A stretch of 64,000 nucleotides of DNA from Closterium sp. Naga37s-1. Its lineage: Eukaryota; Streptophyta; Zygnematophyceae; Desmidiales; Closteriaceae. Under the pieces are notes generated by a model. That model saw only the letters and a program-made list of their open reading frames with translations, ran no database searches and was not told where the DNA came from. Made by a program: the position numbers and the translations under genes. Below, piece by piece: positions 33,201 through 44,784 of this stretch (the stretch's first letter is position 1; each line of letters opens with the position of its first letter). Location: the NCBI GenBank assembly GCA_947471745.1, contig CANJKZ010001028.1:218501-282500 (forward strand), written 5' to 3'.

Positions 33201-35745
33201 GGCGGGGGCGGGGGAGGGGCAGAGCGGTAGGGGAAGAGACGGTAGAAGGGAACCGACTCGTCAAACTTGACGTCTTGAGAAGGGAAGACACGGCGCGAGG
33301 TGGGGTGGTAAAACTGCCAGCCAGGCGCGTCGGGGACAAAGCCAAGGAAGACGCAGGGGATGGCACGGGGGGAGAGCTTGTCCACTGACGTATCGCGAAC
33401 AAAGGCACGAGAACCCGAGACCCGGAACACCGACGCATCGCCAACCTCCAATGTCGAATGCAGTGTGGGCGAGGTCTCCATCAAGGAGACACGGGGCCAG
33501 AGGTTGAGCTGATGCGCAACGTACCGGACCGCAAACGGCCACAGAAAATGGGGAGCAGCCGCATGGATCATGGAGGTACGAGCGACCTCCATGACTAAGC
33601 CAATGCGGCGCTCAGCAATCCCATTTTGCTGAGGGGAGTCTGGAAGCGTGAACGACTGGAGGATGCCCTCCCCACGACAAAAAGTCCCTCAAAATGTTGG
33701 AGGAGAGTTCACCACCTCTGTCAGAGTGTAGACGCATGACAGGAAGGTCCTGGCCGAACTGCTCACGGAGCTGGAGACGGACTGTGCGGTTCCAAGGGAT
33801 CAAGACATCAACGACCTGACCCTGGCTGCGCAAGGGGAAGACCGTGGTGTACCGCGTGTAGTCGTCAACTACTAGCAGAAAGTAGCGCTTGCGGCTCTGT
33901 CCACTGACGCGGGCTGGGCCCCACACGTCCATATGGAGAGTCTGCAGGGGAGCTGAAGTCGGGGGAAACGAGGAGGAGTGAGGAGCGGCGCGCTGCCGCC
34001 CCTCGACGCAAGGGAGGCAGGGCAGTGCAGGCGAGGGCGGCAGGGGAGGCAGAGACCTGGGGAGACCAGAGACAAGAAGACGGGAGTGCATGCCACGAAG
34101 GCGAGGCAGGGAGGGGTGACCCAGGCGGTGGTGCCATAGAAGAGTCTGGTGCGACAGGAGGCGACACGAGCAAGAGGCGGCTACCTGACCTGACGCGGAC
34201 ACCTGAGCAAACGCAGCTACCTGGGGAGGCTCGGTAGCGAGTGTGTACAGTCTCGACCCTGGCCGACGAGTGAACGTGGCCAGGTGATGGCCCGTCCGTG
34301 TGCACGTGCAGATCGACACACGCTGACCCCCAGGAGTGGTGGTAGTGACCATCGCATCCTGGAGGGCAGCGGTACTCACCGAGTTCGTAGAGAACGAGGG
34401 GAGGTGAAGACCGAACAGGGAGCCGGACGGAACCGCCGGACAAGGGAGGACAGTGGAGGAACGGGCCACAACCGGTCCCCCGGAGGGGTCAGCCAGTTTG
34501 ACCGGGAGAGGTGCAGGAAGAGGAGTGAGGGTGGTGCTGTCACGAAAGAAACAGCTCGAGGCGCCTGAGTCCAACGTGAAGGTGTGCAAGGCCTCAGCAG
34601 GCGCAGTACCAGGGAGAGTACCAGACTCACTAGCACCTAGAGCAGCAGCGGCTATACCTGGGTCACGCAGCACACACCGGTAACAGTCACCCTCAGCACT
34701 AACAGACAAAGCATACATAGCAGAAAGAATAGCATCAAAGTCTAGGTCAAAGATAGCAATCCTAGACTTAAGCAGATCTGCCCAGCGAAGGAGCTCGACG
34801 TCGTCACCAATCTCAGCGCACCAAGCGTCGTCGAGGCGGGAGAAGCAGCGGTGCTGAGTGTGGAGCCGCCCGCAAGTCTAACCAGCACGGTCACCTGTGC
34901 GAATGACGGACGGGCAACTACCCCCAGACGCCCCACGCAGAAACCACTCACGAAGCTGCTGGGGAGACGGGGTCTCGCTCCGACGTTGCTGCTGCTGATG
35001 CTGGCCACCCCCAGAACCGACACGCCGAGCGCCAGTCCCACCGCCTGCACTGCCGCCACTCCCACCGCTGCCTCCACCACCACCACCAGAGCCCCCACTC
35101 CCGCCAACAGTCCCACCGCTGCCACCACCTCCACTGCTGCCCCCACCACCACTCCCGCTGCCACCTCCACCACCGCCGCTGCCACCTCCACCGTCCCGGC
35201 CACCCTTGCCCTTGCTACTGCGGCGCTTCGCACTAGCAGAAGCAGCCCCGACGTCCTCAGGAACAGAGACGTCTGCAGCAGCAACAAAGGCGTAGGAGGG
35301 GGCAAGGGGGGAGGGGGAACATCCCTCAAAGAAGGGCGGGCGCGGAGTGCCACGAGCAGCACCTACAGCAACTGCACTAGTCCCAGTTGCGAGGAGATGC
35401 TGCTCGAGGAGGTCAACAGTGAGGGAGGTGGGGTCAAGAGAGAGGAAGTGGTCCCTGACAGAGCAAAGAGAGTCAGGGAGGCGAGTGACTATAAAGAAGA
35501 GAGTGATGTACATCGGGGCCGGGTTCCTGTCAAGGAACTCAGCAGGAATGGCAGCGCTGTAGAGAGCGTCACTAGCGCAAAGGTGGGAAACTAGGTCCTT
35601 GACTGTGGCAAAGGCGGACAGCTCAGGGAACAGGTAGGGCAGAAGGAGGCAGCCTAGAGCAGCAGTGGCAGGGGAGGAGTAGCGAGCGACTACAGCGTCG
35701 TACTGTGCCTGCGCTGTCCTGTGCTGTCCGAAGTGAGCGCATGCA
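30251..35745 (-). CDS. Gag-Pol coding region of Copia G
   Basis: From right to left on the - strand: Gag core (PPMYITLFFIVTRLPD, about 35500), Gly-rich run, protease FTLDSGASSCFF (about 34570), integrase (LHSDRGGE, about 33730; conserved C-terminal part to about 33200), linker, reverse transcriptase with LVYVDDLVFA (about 31160) and RNase H with SSCEAGIYAGAM. It is a broken fossil of the B family. Confidence 0.85.
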
Positions 35746-35819
35746 GGATAGCAGTAGCAGTAGTAGCAGCAGCAGTAGCAGTAGCAGCAGCAACAGCTGT
35801 AGTAGTAGTAGCAATGACG

Positions 35820-36770
35820 GGGCCGGGCGCGGGCTAGGGACGGGGCCGGGCGCTGGGCTAGGGATGGGGCCGGGCGCTGAGCAGATACGGGGCCGGGTGC
35901 TGGGCTAGGGACGGTGCCGGGCGCTGGGAAGGTACGGGGCCGGGCGCTGGGCGCGGAACGGGGCCGGGCACGGGCTAGGGACGGGGCCGGGCGGAGGCTA
36001 GGTACGGGGCCGGGCGCTGGGCTAGGGACGGGGCCGAGCGCGGGGCTAGGTACGGGGCCGTGCGTGGGGCTAGGTACGGGGCCGGGCGCAGGCTAGGTAC
36101 GGGGCCTTGCGCTGGGCTAGGGACAGGGCCAGGCGCTGGGCAGGTACGGGGCCGGGCGCTGGGCGCGGTACGGGGTCGGGCGCGGGGCTAGTTACAGGGC
36201 CGGGCGTGGGCTAGGTACGTGGCCGGGCGCTGGGCTAGGGACGGGGCCAGGCGTTGGGCAGGTACGGGGCCGGTTGCTGGGCGCGGAACGAGGCCGGGCG
36301 CGGGGCTAGGTACGGGACCGGGCACGGGCTAGGTACTGGGCCGGGCGCGGGCTAGGTACGGGGCCATGCGCGGGCTAGGGACGGGGCCGGGCGCTGGGGT
36401 CGACGGGCCGTGGGCTAGGTACGGGGCCGGGTGCGGGCTAGGTACAGGGCCGGGCGCGGGCTAGGTACGGGGCCGGTTGCGGGCTAGGTGCGGGGCCGGG
36501 CGCGGGCTAAGTACGAGGCCGGGCGCGGGGCTAAAGGCCGACGGGGCCGGGCGCGGGCTAGAAACAGGGCCGGGCACGGGCTAGGGACGGGGCCGAGCGC
36601 TGGGGTCGACGGGCCGCGGGCTAGGGGTCGACGGGCCGCGGGCTAAGGGTCGACGGGCCGCGTAGGCTAGGAGCGACGGGCCGGGCGCGCGTAGGCTAGG
36701 GTCGACGGGCCGGGCGCGTAGGCTAGGGTCGACGGGCCTAGGGGCGACGGGCCTAGTGGGGGTACTAGCA
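35820..36770 (-). repeat. C-rich tandem-repeat leader of Copia G
   Basis: About 950 bp of degenerate units of the GGGGCCGGGCGCGGGCTAGG type with TACGG spacers (+ strand), ending in GTCGACGGGCC units near 36600-36760. An AGC/AGT triplet array (about 35750-35815) adjoins it. The sense (-) strand is C-rich. Confidence 0.9.
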
Positions 36771-36811
36771 GCGTAGCAGGTGGTGGGCCCAAGGAACCTG
36801 CTCTGATACCA

Positions 36812-36943
36812 TATCAAAGTAACAAACGAGAATGGTTGCATTGAAAAGAAGTTGGGTACAAAAACTAACCCTAATTGGGTCGTACCCCTTATGGGCTACC
36901 CCACTACAGCCTACACAAATGTATAAGCTATAATGTTCTGACA
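36812..36943 (-). repeat. 5' LTR of Copia G
   Basis: The 132-bp partner LTR ends AATGTTCTGACA. On the - strand it is followed by primer site TGGTATCAGAGCAGG (about 36797-36811). Confidence 0.85.
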
Positions 36944-36948
36944 GCTCC

Positions 36949-37916
36949 ATCAGTTTCGCGCCACAACCACAGTCTTCACCTGGGCAAGAGAAGACATTCG
37001 ACGCACTTCAAGTTCAATCACAATTCGCACATGTGTTAAAACTGCAAACGTCAACGCTCTTCGACGGAAAGGACTTCTATACCTGGTCATTCGAATTCGA
37101 GCTGATGATGGAGGGTGCGCAAATACTTGGATTCTTCGACAGGTCCCTGCCATACCCAACGCATGGGACACAATATGACAAGCAGCAGTATACGTATGAG
37201 TCGCTGATGGGTACACGATACTACTTCGAAATTTAACGCCAAACGAGCAGCAGAACATTCGGTCTTATCGAGGATACGGCAACTTCGCCGAACTGGCGTA
37301 CGACCACATGAAGAGCCTATATCAAGCAACAGACAGTGTTAATCAAGGTCTTGTCATCGCTGTGGAAACTGACAACTGTGGAAATGAAATCCGGCGAAAA
37401 GGGAACGTCGTATTTCAGCCGTTGTCGCGGACTGCGCGACAGACTCCTTCGATGCGGAGGAGCAATATCCGAAGAAGCCTTCATAACAGTCATCATCGCC
37501 GGCCTCGGTCCTCATTGGCGCTCCACTCGAGCACTCCTTCGAGCTCACTGGAAAATCTCCGAAGCAGCACTCTGCGCCGAAATCCACGCTGAACAGCAGG
37601 ACATGGATCTGCACGAGGAAAGACACAAGAAGAAAGCGTCAGCACCAGAATTCTCTTTTCACACTCAACGACGCTACAACAACAACAAAAACAACAACAA
37701 CAACAACAACCGACAAGTACAACAGTACGTTCCACCGTTCTGTCATCTTTGCAAGACATCTGGACATCCTCGCACACACTGCCCGAATCAGCAGCAGTCG
37801 ACAACGCCGCAACGTGAACTTCGACCTTCAAGCAGTCAAGTAGCTTCTACGCAGGCACATCCCACCAATCAAGTGCAGTCTTCAACATCTTCAACGACAA
37901 AACCTGCACAAGAAAC
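36949..37916 (+). CDS. Gag core segment of Copia E
   Basis: The segment carries the Gag core motif DGKDFYTWSFEFEL (about 37060-37100), the conserved MDLHEERHKK stretch (about 37605), an Asn run and a canonical zinc knuckle CHLCKTSGHPRTHC (about 37741-37782), matching A's Gag in order. It ends at the LTR of H. It is a fossil with a few breaks. Confidence 0.75.
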
Positions 37917-38044
37917 TGTTAGAAACGAGAAGTCGTTGAACTATCAAAGATTGGAGTACAAGTATGCAACCCTAAAGTTGTGTCCCCCCTAAAGGCTAAC
38001 CCACTATAGCCTACACAGCAATAGCATATGGATAATGTTTGACA
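37917..38044 (-). repeat. 3' LTR of Copia H
   Basis: 128 bp with the family core (complement of GGCTATAGTGGGTTAGCC), followed by the purine-tract hairpin at 38047-38067. Confidence 0.85.
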
Positions 38045-38362
38045 CACCCCCATAGGCAAAGTGGGGGAGAGCAAGGGGTCACAAGACCAGTCAAGAAAGG
38101 CAAAGCAAGCTCAGGGTGGATCACAACGTCACCACACAATCTGAGCACAAGTAAAGGGCCACAGGGCCAGTTCAAATGCACAGGCATATATGCAACACAA
38201 ACAGCAAGGTGATCTCAACCTAACAAAAAAAACAAGCAGGTATATATATATAGAGATCACAGTACAGACAAAGCCTACAGTAAGTGAGGAACAGTGGAAA
38301 CAAGCCCCGGTACAGTGCAGAAGCGCTGATGATCACCAGGCTGAAGTGCCTTGGTGAATATA

Positions 38363-41300
38363 TCAGCAGTGTTGGCCCACGTAACGCAGACAAAGCTGAC
38401 CGCGCTGCTGCAGCTCTCGAGCCAGGAAGTAACGGAGAGCGATGTGCTTCGTTCTGTGCTCCAGTCTGTGCTCCTGACACAAGGCGATGGCAGCCTTGTT
38501 GTCGATGTACAGCACTGGAGGAGAACTAGGCCGCTCTCCCAAGTCGGTCAGCAGGTAGGTCAGCCAGCGTAACTCCTGTGCAGCCATGGCTGTGGCGTAG
38601 ATCTCAGCCTCACAACTGGAGCTGAGAACTGAAGACGAGCGAGTAGAACGCCAAGAAACTGAACCAGAGTCAAGGCTGAAGGTGTAACCCTGTGACGACC
38701 GCTGAGTAGCCTGGTCGTCAACCCAAGAAGCGTCTGAGTGCCCAGTGAGAACAACTGAGCGCCTCCCTCCAAGCACGAGCCCCATGCCCGATGTACTGCA
38801 CAAGTAGCGCAATACCCTCTTTGCAGCATCCCAGTGCACCTTTCGGTGCCTGCCAGGAGCCACATAGCGGGCCAGAAGGCCAAGAGGGTATGCTAGGTCA
38901 GGACGAGTGCAAGTCATCAGGTACATGAGGCAACCAACTAGCTCTGGGTAAGGACCACTCGGTTCTACGGACTCATCCGAAGGCAGAGCTGAGAGCGAGT
39001 GACCTATAGCCAGAGGAGTGGCCTGTGCCGAGGACCAGGTGAAGCCGAAGCGCTGAAGGACCTGCTGCACCATGTGTGACTGAGTCAGTGTGATGGTGCG
39101 GCGTGCTCTGTCCCGGGTGATCCGCAAGCCAAGATAGCTTGTCAGCTCACCCAGATCTGTGCACGTGTGTCTCTTCTGCAGCTCCGACTTCATGTGGGCG
39201 AGAGCCTCACAGTCAGCAGTGGCAAAACCAAGTCGTCGACGTACACGAGGATGTAGAACGGCGGCAGTGAAGTGTCGGTGCGCAGAAACAGCGACGGGTC
39301 GGCAGTAGAAGACGAGAACCCAAGAGCCGCAAGTGTAGTCCTCAGTGTGTCGTGCCACTCACGTGGAGCCTGGCGGAGACCGTAGACCGGCCGCCGGAGG
39401 CTCCACTGGGTACCAGGAGGAAACGACCCAGTGAAGCCAGGAGGGCGGCGCAGCCAGATCTCCTCGTGCAGGCTGCCCTGCAAGAAAGCTGTACTGAAGT
39501 CAAGAGAGTGAAGCTCGTAGTCACGCTGAGCGGCAACGTGCAGCAGCACTCAAAGAGTGGTCATCTTCGGGGTGGGGGAGAAGGTCTGAAAGAAGTCTAC
39601 TCCCTCTCGCTGACTGAAGCCTCGAGCAACGTACCGAGCCTTGAAGACAGGCGGAGAACCTGGCGGCCGCTTCACCTTGAAAATCCACATGCCACTGACG
39701 ATGTTCGCCCCAGGAGGGGGAACCTCGTCGACGTAAGTGCCAGTGGACTTCCAGGATGCCATCTCTGCATCCATGGCTGTCTGCCACTGAGAGGAGTACT
39801 CACCCGCGATCGCCTCAGCGTAAGAGCGCGGGGTCGGGATGTCTGGAGCATCCGGGTCTCCCTCAGGTGCAATCAGCATGGACACGAGATGAGGTACAGC
39901 AGCGGCAAAGCACTCAAACTCCTCCTGCCTGTCCTCAAGGACGTCCGTGCCAAGGGCACACTCACCCCCGACGGACGGAGGACAGACAGACTCAGACTCA
40001 GCAACAAGACTCGCAGCGTAGTCTAGTCAGCAGTGAGCAGCAAATTCGACAAGCTCAGTAACTAAGGCAAACGCAGCAGCTGACTCAAAGGAAGGGCCAG
40101 TGACAACTGTGGACAGGAGACGCGTGACAGTAGGACTAGCAGCACGAAGAGAGTCAGACTCGGGGTCAGCAAGGGCAGGGAGGGAGGACGCAGGAGGAGA
40201 AGGCAGAGGGACACGCCGTGGAGCAGTGGAAAGACGAAGCAGCATCTGGTGAGTGCCGGGGACAGCAGGAGGACGCTGACGCGGGACACGACGACCAGGG
40301 CGAACAGCACGAACAGGTGACGCAGAACGAGACTCAGGCGACACAGGACAAGACTCAGGCTCACGGCGCTCCGTAAGACCTCCTGTCGGACCAGTGTAGG
40401 GAGAAGGACCAGGAAGTGGCGAGGTGGGCTGTAACTGTGACTGCAACTGGATAGGCGAAGGACACTCTAAGGGGGGAGCCGGACAAGGAGGAGGCGACCG
40501 ACCAAGAACCTGCTGAAGGAGCGGAACGAAGTACGGCCGCGGCCGTGACGTGCCCCCAGAACCAGCAGAGACAGCACCAGAACCCCCAGCAGCAGTTCCA
40601 ACTCCCGCAGCACCAGTAGCACCTCCAGCAGCTACAGGACCTCCAGCAGTACCAGCAGCACCTCCAGTAGCTCCAGCACCTCCAGCAGCACCAGTACCTC
40701 CAGCAGCACCAGCAGCACCTCCAGTAGCTCCAGCACCTCCAGCAGCACCAGTAGCACCTCCAGCAGCACCAGCAGCACCTCCAGTAGCTCCAGCACCGCC
40801 AGCAGCACCAGTAGCACCTCCAGCAGCTCCAGTAGCACCTCCAACAGCAGCCGGGCCTCCAGCAGGTGGTAACTCAAAACGAGGAGCTCCACTCCGGAGG
40901 CTGCAGCGCCGAGCGTACCACTCACGTAGCCGCCGAGGGGAGGGAGGCTCCGGCCACAACACAGTACTCGCACCCCTAGGCTCAGCACCCCCAGGCTCAG
41001 CACCCCCAGCCGCAGCACCCCCAGTCTCAGTACCCTCAGTCGCAGCACTCAAAGGCGCAGCACCCCCAGTCGCAGCACCCCCAGGCTCAGCACCCCCAGT
41101 CTCAGCACCCCCAGTCTCAGTGCCCCCAGGCTCAGTACCCCGCTCAGGACCAGAGTCAACAGCTACCTCGACAGGCTCGACTGCGTCTACCTGGGAAACA
41201 CCGGAGGGAGCAGGACCCTGGGGAGGGAGGGGGTCTACCGGAGGGGCACCTGGGGTGAGGAAGAGAGGCGGGGGGGGGAGAGGAGCAGTACGGTAGGGGA

Positions 41301-44196
41301 ACAGACGGTAGAAGGGTACCGACTCGTCAAAGGTGACGTCCTGAGAGGGGAAGACACGGCGCGAGGTGGGGTGGTAAAACAGCCAACCAGGCGCGTCGGG
41401 GACAAAGCCAAGGAAGACACAAGGCACAGCGCGGGCGGAGAGCTTGTCCGCAGTGGTATCGCGGACAAAGGCACGAGCACCCCAGACCCGGAAACGCGAC
41501 GCATCGCCAACCTGCCCCGTCCACAGCAGTGTGGGCGAGGTCTCCGAAGCGGAGACACGGGGCCAGAGGTTGAGCTGATGCGCAGCGTACTGGACTGCAA
41601 ACGGCCACAGGAAATGGGGGGCAGCCGCATGGATCAAGGAGGTACGAGCGATCTCCATGACCAAGCCAATGCGGCGCTCAGAAACCCCATTCTGCTGTGG
41701 AGAGGCCGGAAGCGTGAAAGTCTGGCGGATGCCATGCTCCGCACAGTAGGCTGCCAAGAGGTCGGAGGAAAACTCACCACCTCGGTCAGAGTGCAGACAC
41801 AGGACGGGACAGTCCGACTGGAACCGGTCGCGGAGCTGGAGACGAACAGCGCGGATCCAAGGGATCAAAACATCAGGGACCTCACCCTTGGTGCGCAAGG
41901 GGAAGACCGTGGTGTAGCGCGTGTAGTCGTCGACAACCAGCAGGAAGTACCGCTCGTGGCCCTGTCCACGGACGCGGGCTGGGCCCCACACGTCCAGGTG
42001 GAGAGTCTGCAGAGGAGCCTCTGTGGGAGGGAACGAGGAGGAGTGAGGAGCGGCGCGCTGCCGCCCCTCGACGCAGGGAAGACAGGGAGGAGCAGGCGAG
42101 GGCGGGAGGGGAGGGAGAACCCTGGGAAGACCAGAGACAAGGTACCGGGAGTGCATGCCACGAAGGCGCTGCACTGACGGGTGCCCAAGCCGGTGGTGCC
42201 AGAGAACCGTCTAGTGCGACAGGGAGCGACACGAGCAGGGGGCCGAAAGCTGACCTGACGCAGACACAGACGCAGCTACCTGAGGGGACTCAGTGGTCAG
42301 TGTGTACAGGTCCGACCCCGGCTGCCGAGTGAAGGTAGCTAGGTGGCGACCTGTCCTAGCACACGTACAGTGGGTCACACGCTCATAGGCAGGGGTGAAC
42401 TGGTGAACACCCCCATCCTGAAGAGCAGAGCCCGCCACCAAGTTCGTAGAGAACGAGGGGAGGTAAAGACCCGACAGGGTGCCGGACGGGACCGCAGGAC
42501 AAGGGAGGACAGTGGAGGAGGTCGCAATGACCGGGCCCCCAGAGGGGTCAGCGAGAGAGACAGCAACCGGCCGAGCTAGCTGCTCAAGGGCAGTGCGGTC
42601 ACGGAAGAAGCAGCGGGAAGCACCCGAGTCGAGTGTGAAGGTGTGCAGTGCCTCAGTAGACGCAGTACCAGCAAGCGCCGACGCACTAGCACCTGAGGGA
42701 GCAGACTCACTAGCACCAAGAGCAGCAGTCTCACCAGGACCGAGGGCAGGAGACGCACGCGTACCAAGAGCAGCAGCCTCACCAGGACCTAGGGCAGCAG
42801 ACGCACTAGCACCTGGAGGAGCTGTCTCACTGGTCCCAATGCCCGGGTCTGGCGGTACACTCAGGTAACAGTCACCCTCAACACTAATAGTCAATGCATA
42901 CATGGCACCAAGGATAGCATCAAAGTCAAGAGCAAAGATATCAATGTTCTTTCTAAGCAAATCAGCCCAGCGGGGCAGCTCAGTGGCGTCAGGAAACTGC
43001 TCACGCCAGGCGTCAGGAAAGAAGCAGCGCTGTGCCGTGTGGAACCTCCCACAGGTCTGGCCAGTGCGGTCACCTGTGCGGATGACGTACGGGCAGGTAC
43101 CTCCACCCCCAGACCCCCCACGCTGAGAGTACCACTCACGGAGTTGCTGGGGCGAGGGAGTCTGCTGTTGCTGCCTCTGGCCACCGCCGAACCCCCCACG
43201 CTGCACCGCTCCACCACGTCCGCCACCCGCTCCACCGCCGCCACCACTGCCACCACCGCCCCCACCACCCCCACCACCGCCGCCGCCACCACCCCCTGTG
43301 CCGCCACTGACCCCCCCACCACCCGCGCCACTCCCACCTCCGCCACCACCCCCGCCCCCCCCACCCCCTCCACCGCCGCCGCCCCCGCCTCCACCTCCAC
43401 CACCCCTGCCCCCCTTGCCCCTGCCGCCCTTGCGCCTCCCACTAGGAGAAGACGCGGCCCCGACCCCCTCAGCTCCGAGGTAGCCGACAGCAGCAGCAGA
43501 TGCAATGGAGGGGAGGAGGGGGGAGGGGGAGCACCCCTCAAAGAAGGGGGTGCGGGGGTCACCACGAGAGGCACCTACAGCTACAATGCTCTTCTCAGCT
43601 GCTAGGAGTTCCTTCTCGAGGAGGTCGACAGTGTGGTCAGTGGGGGAGAGGGCGAGAAACTGGTCCCTGACAGTGCGAAGGGAGTCAGGGAGGCGGGTGA
43701 CAAGGTGGTACAGTGTGAGGTACATCGGGGGGGGGTTCTTGGCGAGGAAATCGGGGGGGAGCGCGGCACGGTAGCGGAGGTCACTGGTACGGAGGTGGGT
43801 GATGAGGTCAGCTACAGTGGCAAACGCGGACAGGTCAGGGAAGAGATAGGGCAGTGAGAGACGGCCTATAGCAGCAGTGGCAGGGGAGGAGTAGCGTGCG
43901 ACTACTGCGTCATACAGCTCCTTAGCGGTCTTATGCTGGCCGAAGTGCTCGCGCTCATCTAACGGTAGGTGGCTGCGAACGGCTAGGCGAGCGTGAGCAT
44001 CACGGGTCTGCCACTGGGAGCGAGCAGTGCTGTCAGCAGTAGTGGGAGGTGCGGGAGCAGCGCCGGACGTGTGGTCATACAGGGAGACATCGTCTTTGGC
44101 AGTGATCTGAAGGAACAGGTGGAGGTCATCTAACCAGACCTCAAACTTAATCGGGCGGCCCTCAACGTCAAAGGTGAGAACAGAGGGAGTGGCCAT
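38363..44196 (-). CDS. Gag-Pol coding region of Copia H
   Basis: Gag starts at 44196 (MATPSVLTFDVEGR) and carries a long Gly run and the long-spaced C-X13-C-X3-H-X4-C motif (CPYVIRTGDRTGQTC near 43095). Protease FTLDSGASRCFF (about 42640), integrase with LHSDRGGEF and QQNGVSERRIG, a Gly/Ala/Thr linker (about 40560-40870), reverse transcriptase LDFSTAFLQGSLHEE and RNase H SSCEAEIYATAM follow. It is B family, with a few breaks. Confidence 0.88.
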
Positions 44197-44230
44197 AGTG
44201 GCAGTAGCAGCAGCAGGAACAGTAGCGGCC

Positions 44231-44784
44231 AGAACTGGAGTCCATGTCTCACGAGGGGGGGAGCTGCGGATTCCACTGACTGACCCACCTCAGCCTCAGG
44301 CCTCCTGACCGACAGCAGGTGCCCGACAGCTATGGGCCATGGGTCAGCCGCTCTTTGCGAGTAACACGCTTCTACCACCCGGTTGGCTTTCAAATGGAGT
44401 GCGTTTGCTTGGCCCAGCTGAAGGTCAACTGCCCTCCTCCCCTTCCTCCCCTTCCTCCCCTCCCTCCCCTCCCTCCCCTCCGTCCCCTCCGTCCCCTCCC
44501 TCCCGTCCCCCCCCTCCCTCCCACTACTGCTGCCGCTGGTAACGCTGGTGGGTCCACTAGCATGTCCTGCCTGCCGGCACGCCCACCTGCCCACCCGCCT
44601 GCCTGCCTGCCCACATGGGTCAGACAGGGTTGTGTTGGGCTCGCATGTGTCGTGGCCAGCTGCTTTATGTGCCTCCCCTTGCCATCGCTCATCCCTTTGC
44701 CTGCACTGCTTGCCCTGTGCTCTCCTTGCCCACCCTCTTCCTCTCCTCTCGTCTACATGCTGTGTGCCACCCACGCCACGCCAG
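44231..44784. other. Junction between Copia H and the PFC1-like gene
   Basis: No exon is recognised. A pyrimidine-rich microsatellite of CCTCCCCT units occupies about 44440-44525. The SAM-binding half expected for the PFC1-like gene was searched for by eye (GxGxG-type motif) and not found. The stretch before 44785 reads as intron with a CCACGCCAG acceptor. Confidence 0.55.

Larger units (their letters stand above)
29838..36943 (-). mobile_element. Copia retrotransposon G, older copy
   Basis: This B-family element is inserted in the Gag of E with target duplication GCTCC (29833-29837 and 36944-36948). Its LTRs differ at several positions and at their outer tips, about 93% alike by eye, so it is clearly older than B and F. 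The coding region is broken, with roughly half a dozen breaks, and the N-terminal Gag is poorly kept. Confidence 0.88.
21742..37916 (+). mobile_element. Copia retrotransposon E (A-like), split by F and G and cut by H
   Basis: An LTR-like end (...CAGCCCAACA at 21966) is followed by the primer site TGGTATGAGAGC (21967) and a Gag N-terminus (22024). E sequence continues at 29767-29837 and 36944-37916; F lies between the first pair of pieces and G between the second. Its Gag (FYTWSFEFELM near 37078) is of the same family as A. Only the Gag part is left before element H begins at 37917. The left LTR edge is unresolved. It is a fossil. Confidence 0.75.
37917..44230 (-). mobile_element. Copia retrotransposon H, lacking a 5' LTR here
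   Basis: A 128-bp 3' LTR (37917-38044, TGTTAGAAACG to ATGTTTGACA) abuts E's Gag. The coding region runs on the - strand to a Gag start at 44196, and B-family homology fades near 44230. No leader, primer site or second LTR follows; the sequence instead runs into the region of the PFC1-like gene. It is a partial copy with a few breaks. Confidence 0.85.

Noticed and set aside
40550-41296. Pro/Ala-rich frame of 248 codons on the + strand
   Set aside because: It is the antisense of the Gly/Ala linker of Copia H, as are similar Pro-rich frames opposite the Gly runs of B, F and G.
44548-44784. Extension of the first PFC1-like exon to the left
   Set aside because: The frame is open but Pro/His/Cys-rich with no family similarity, and a consensus acceptor CCAG precedes 44785.
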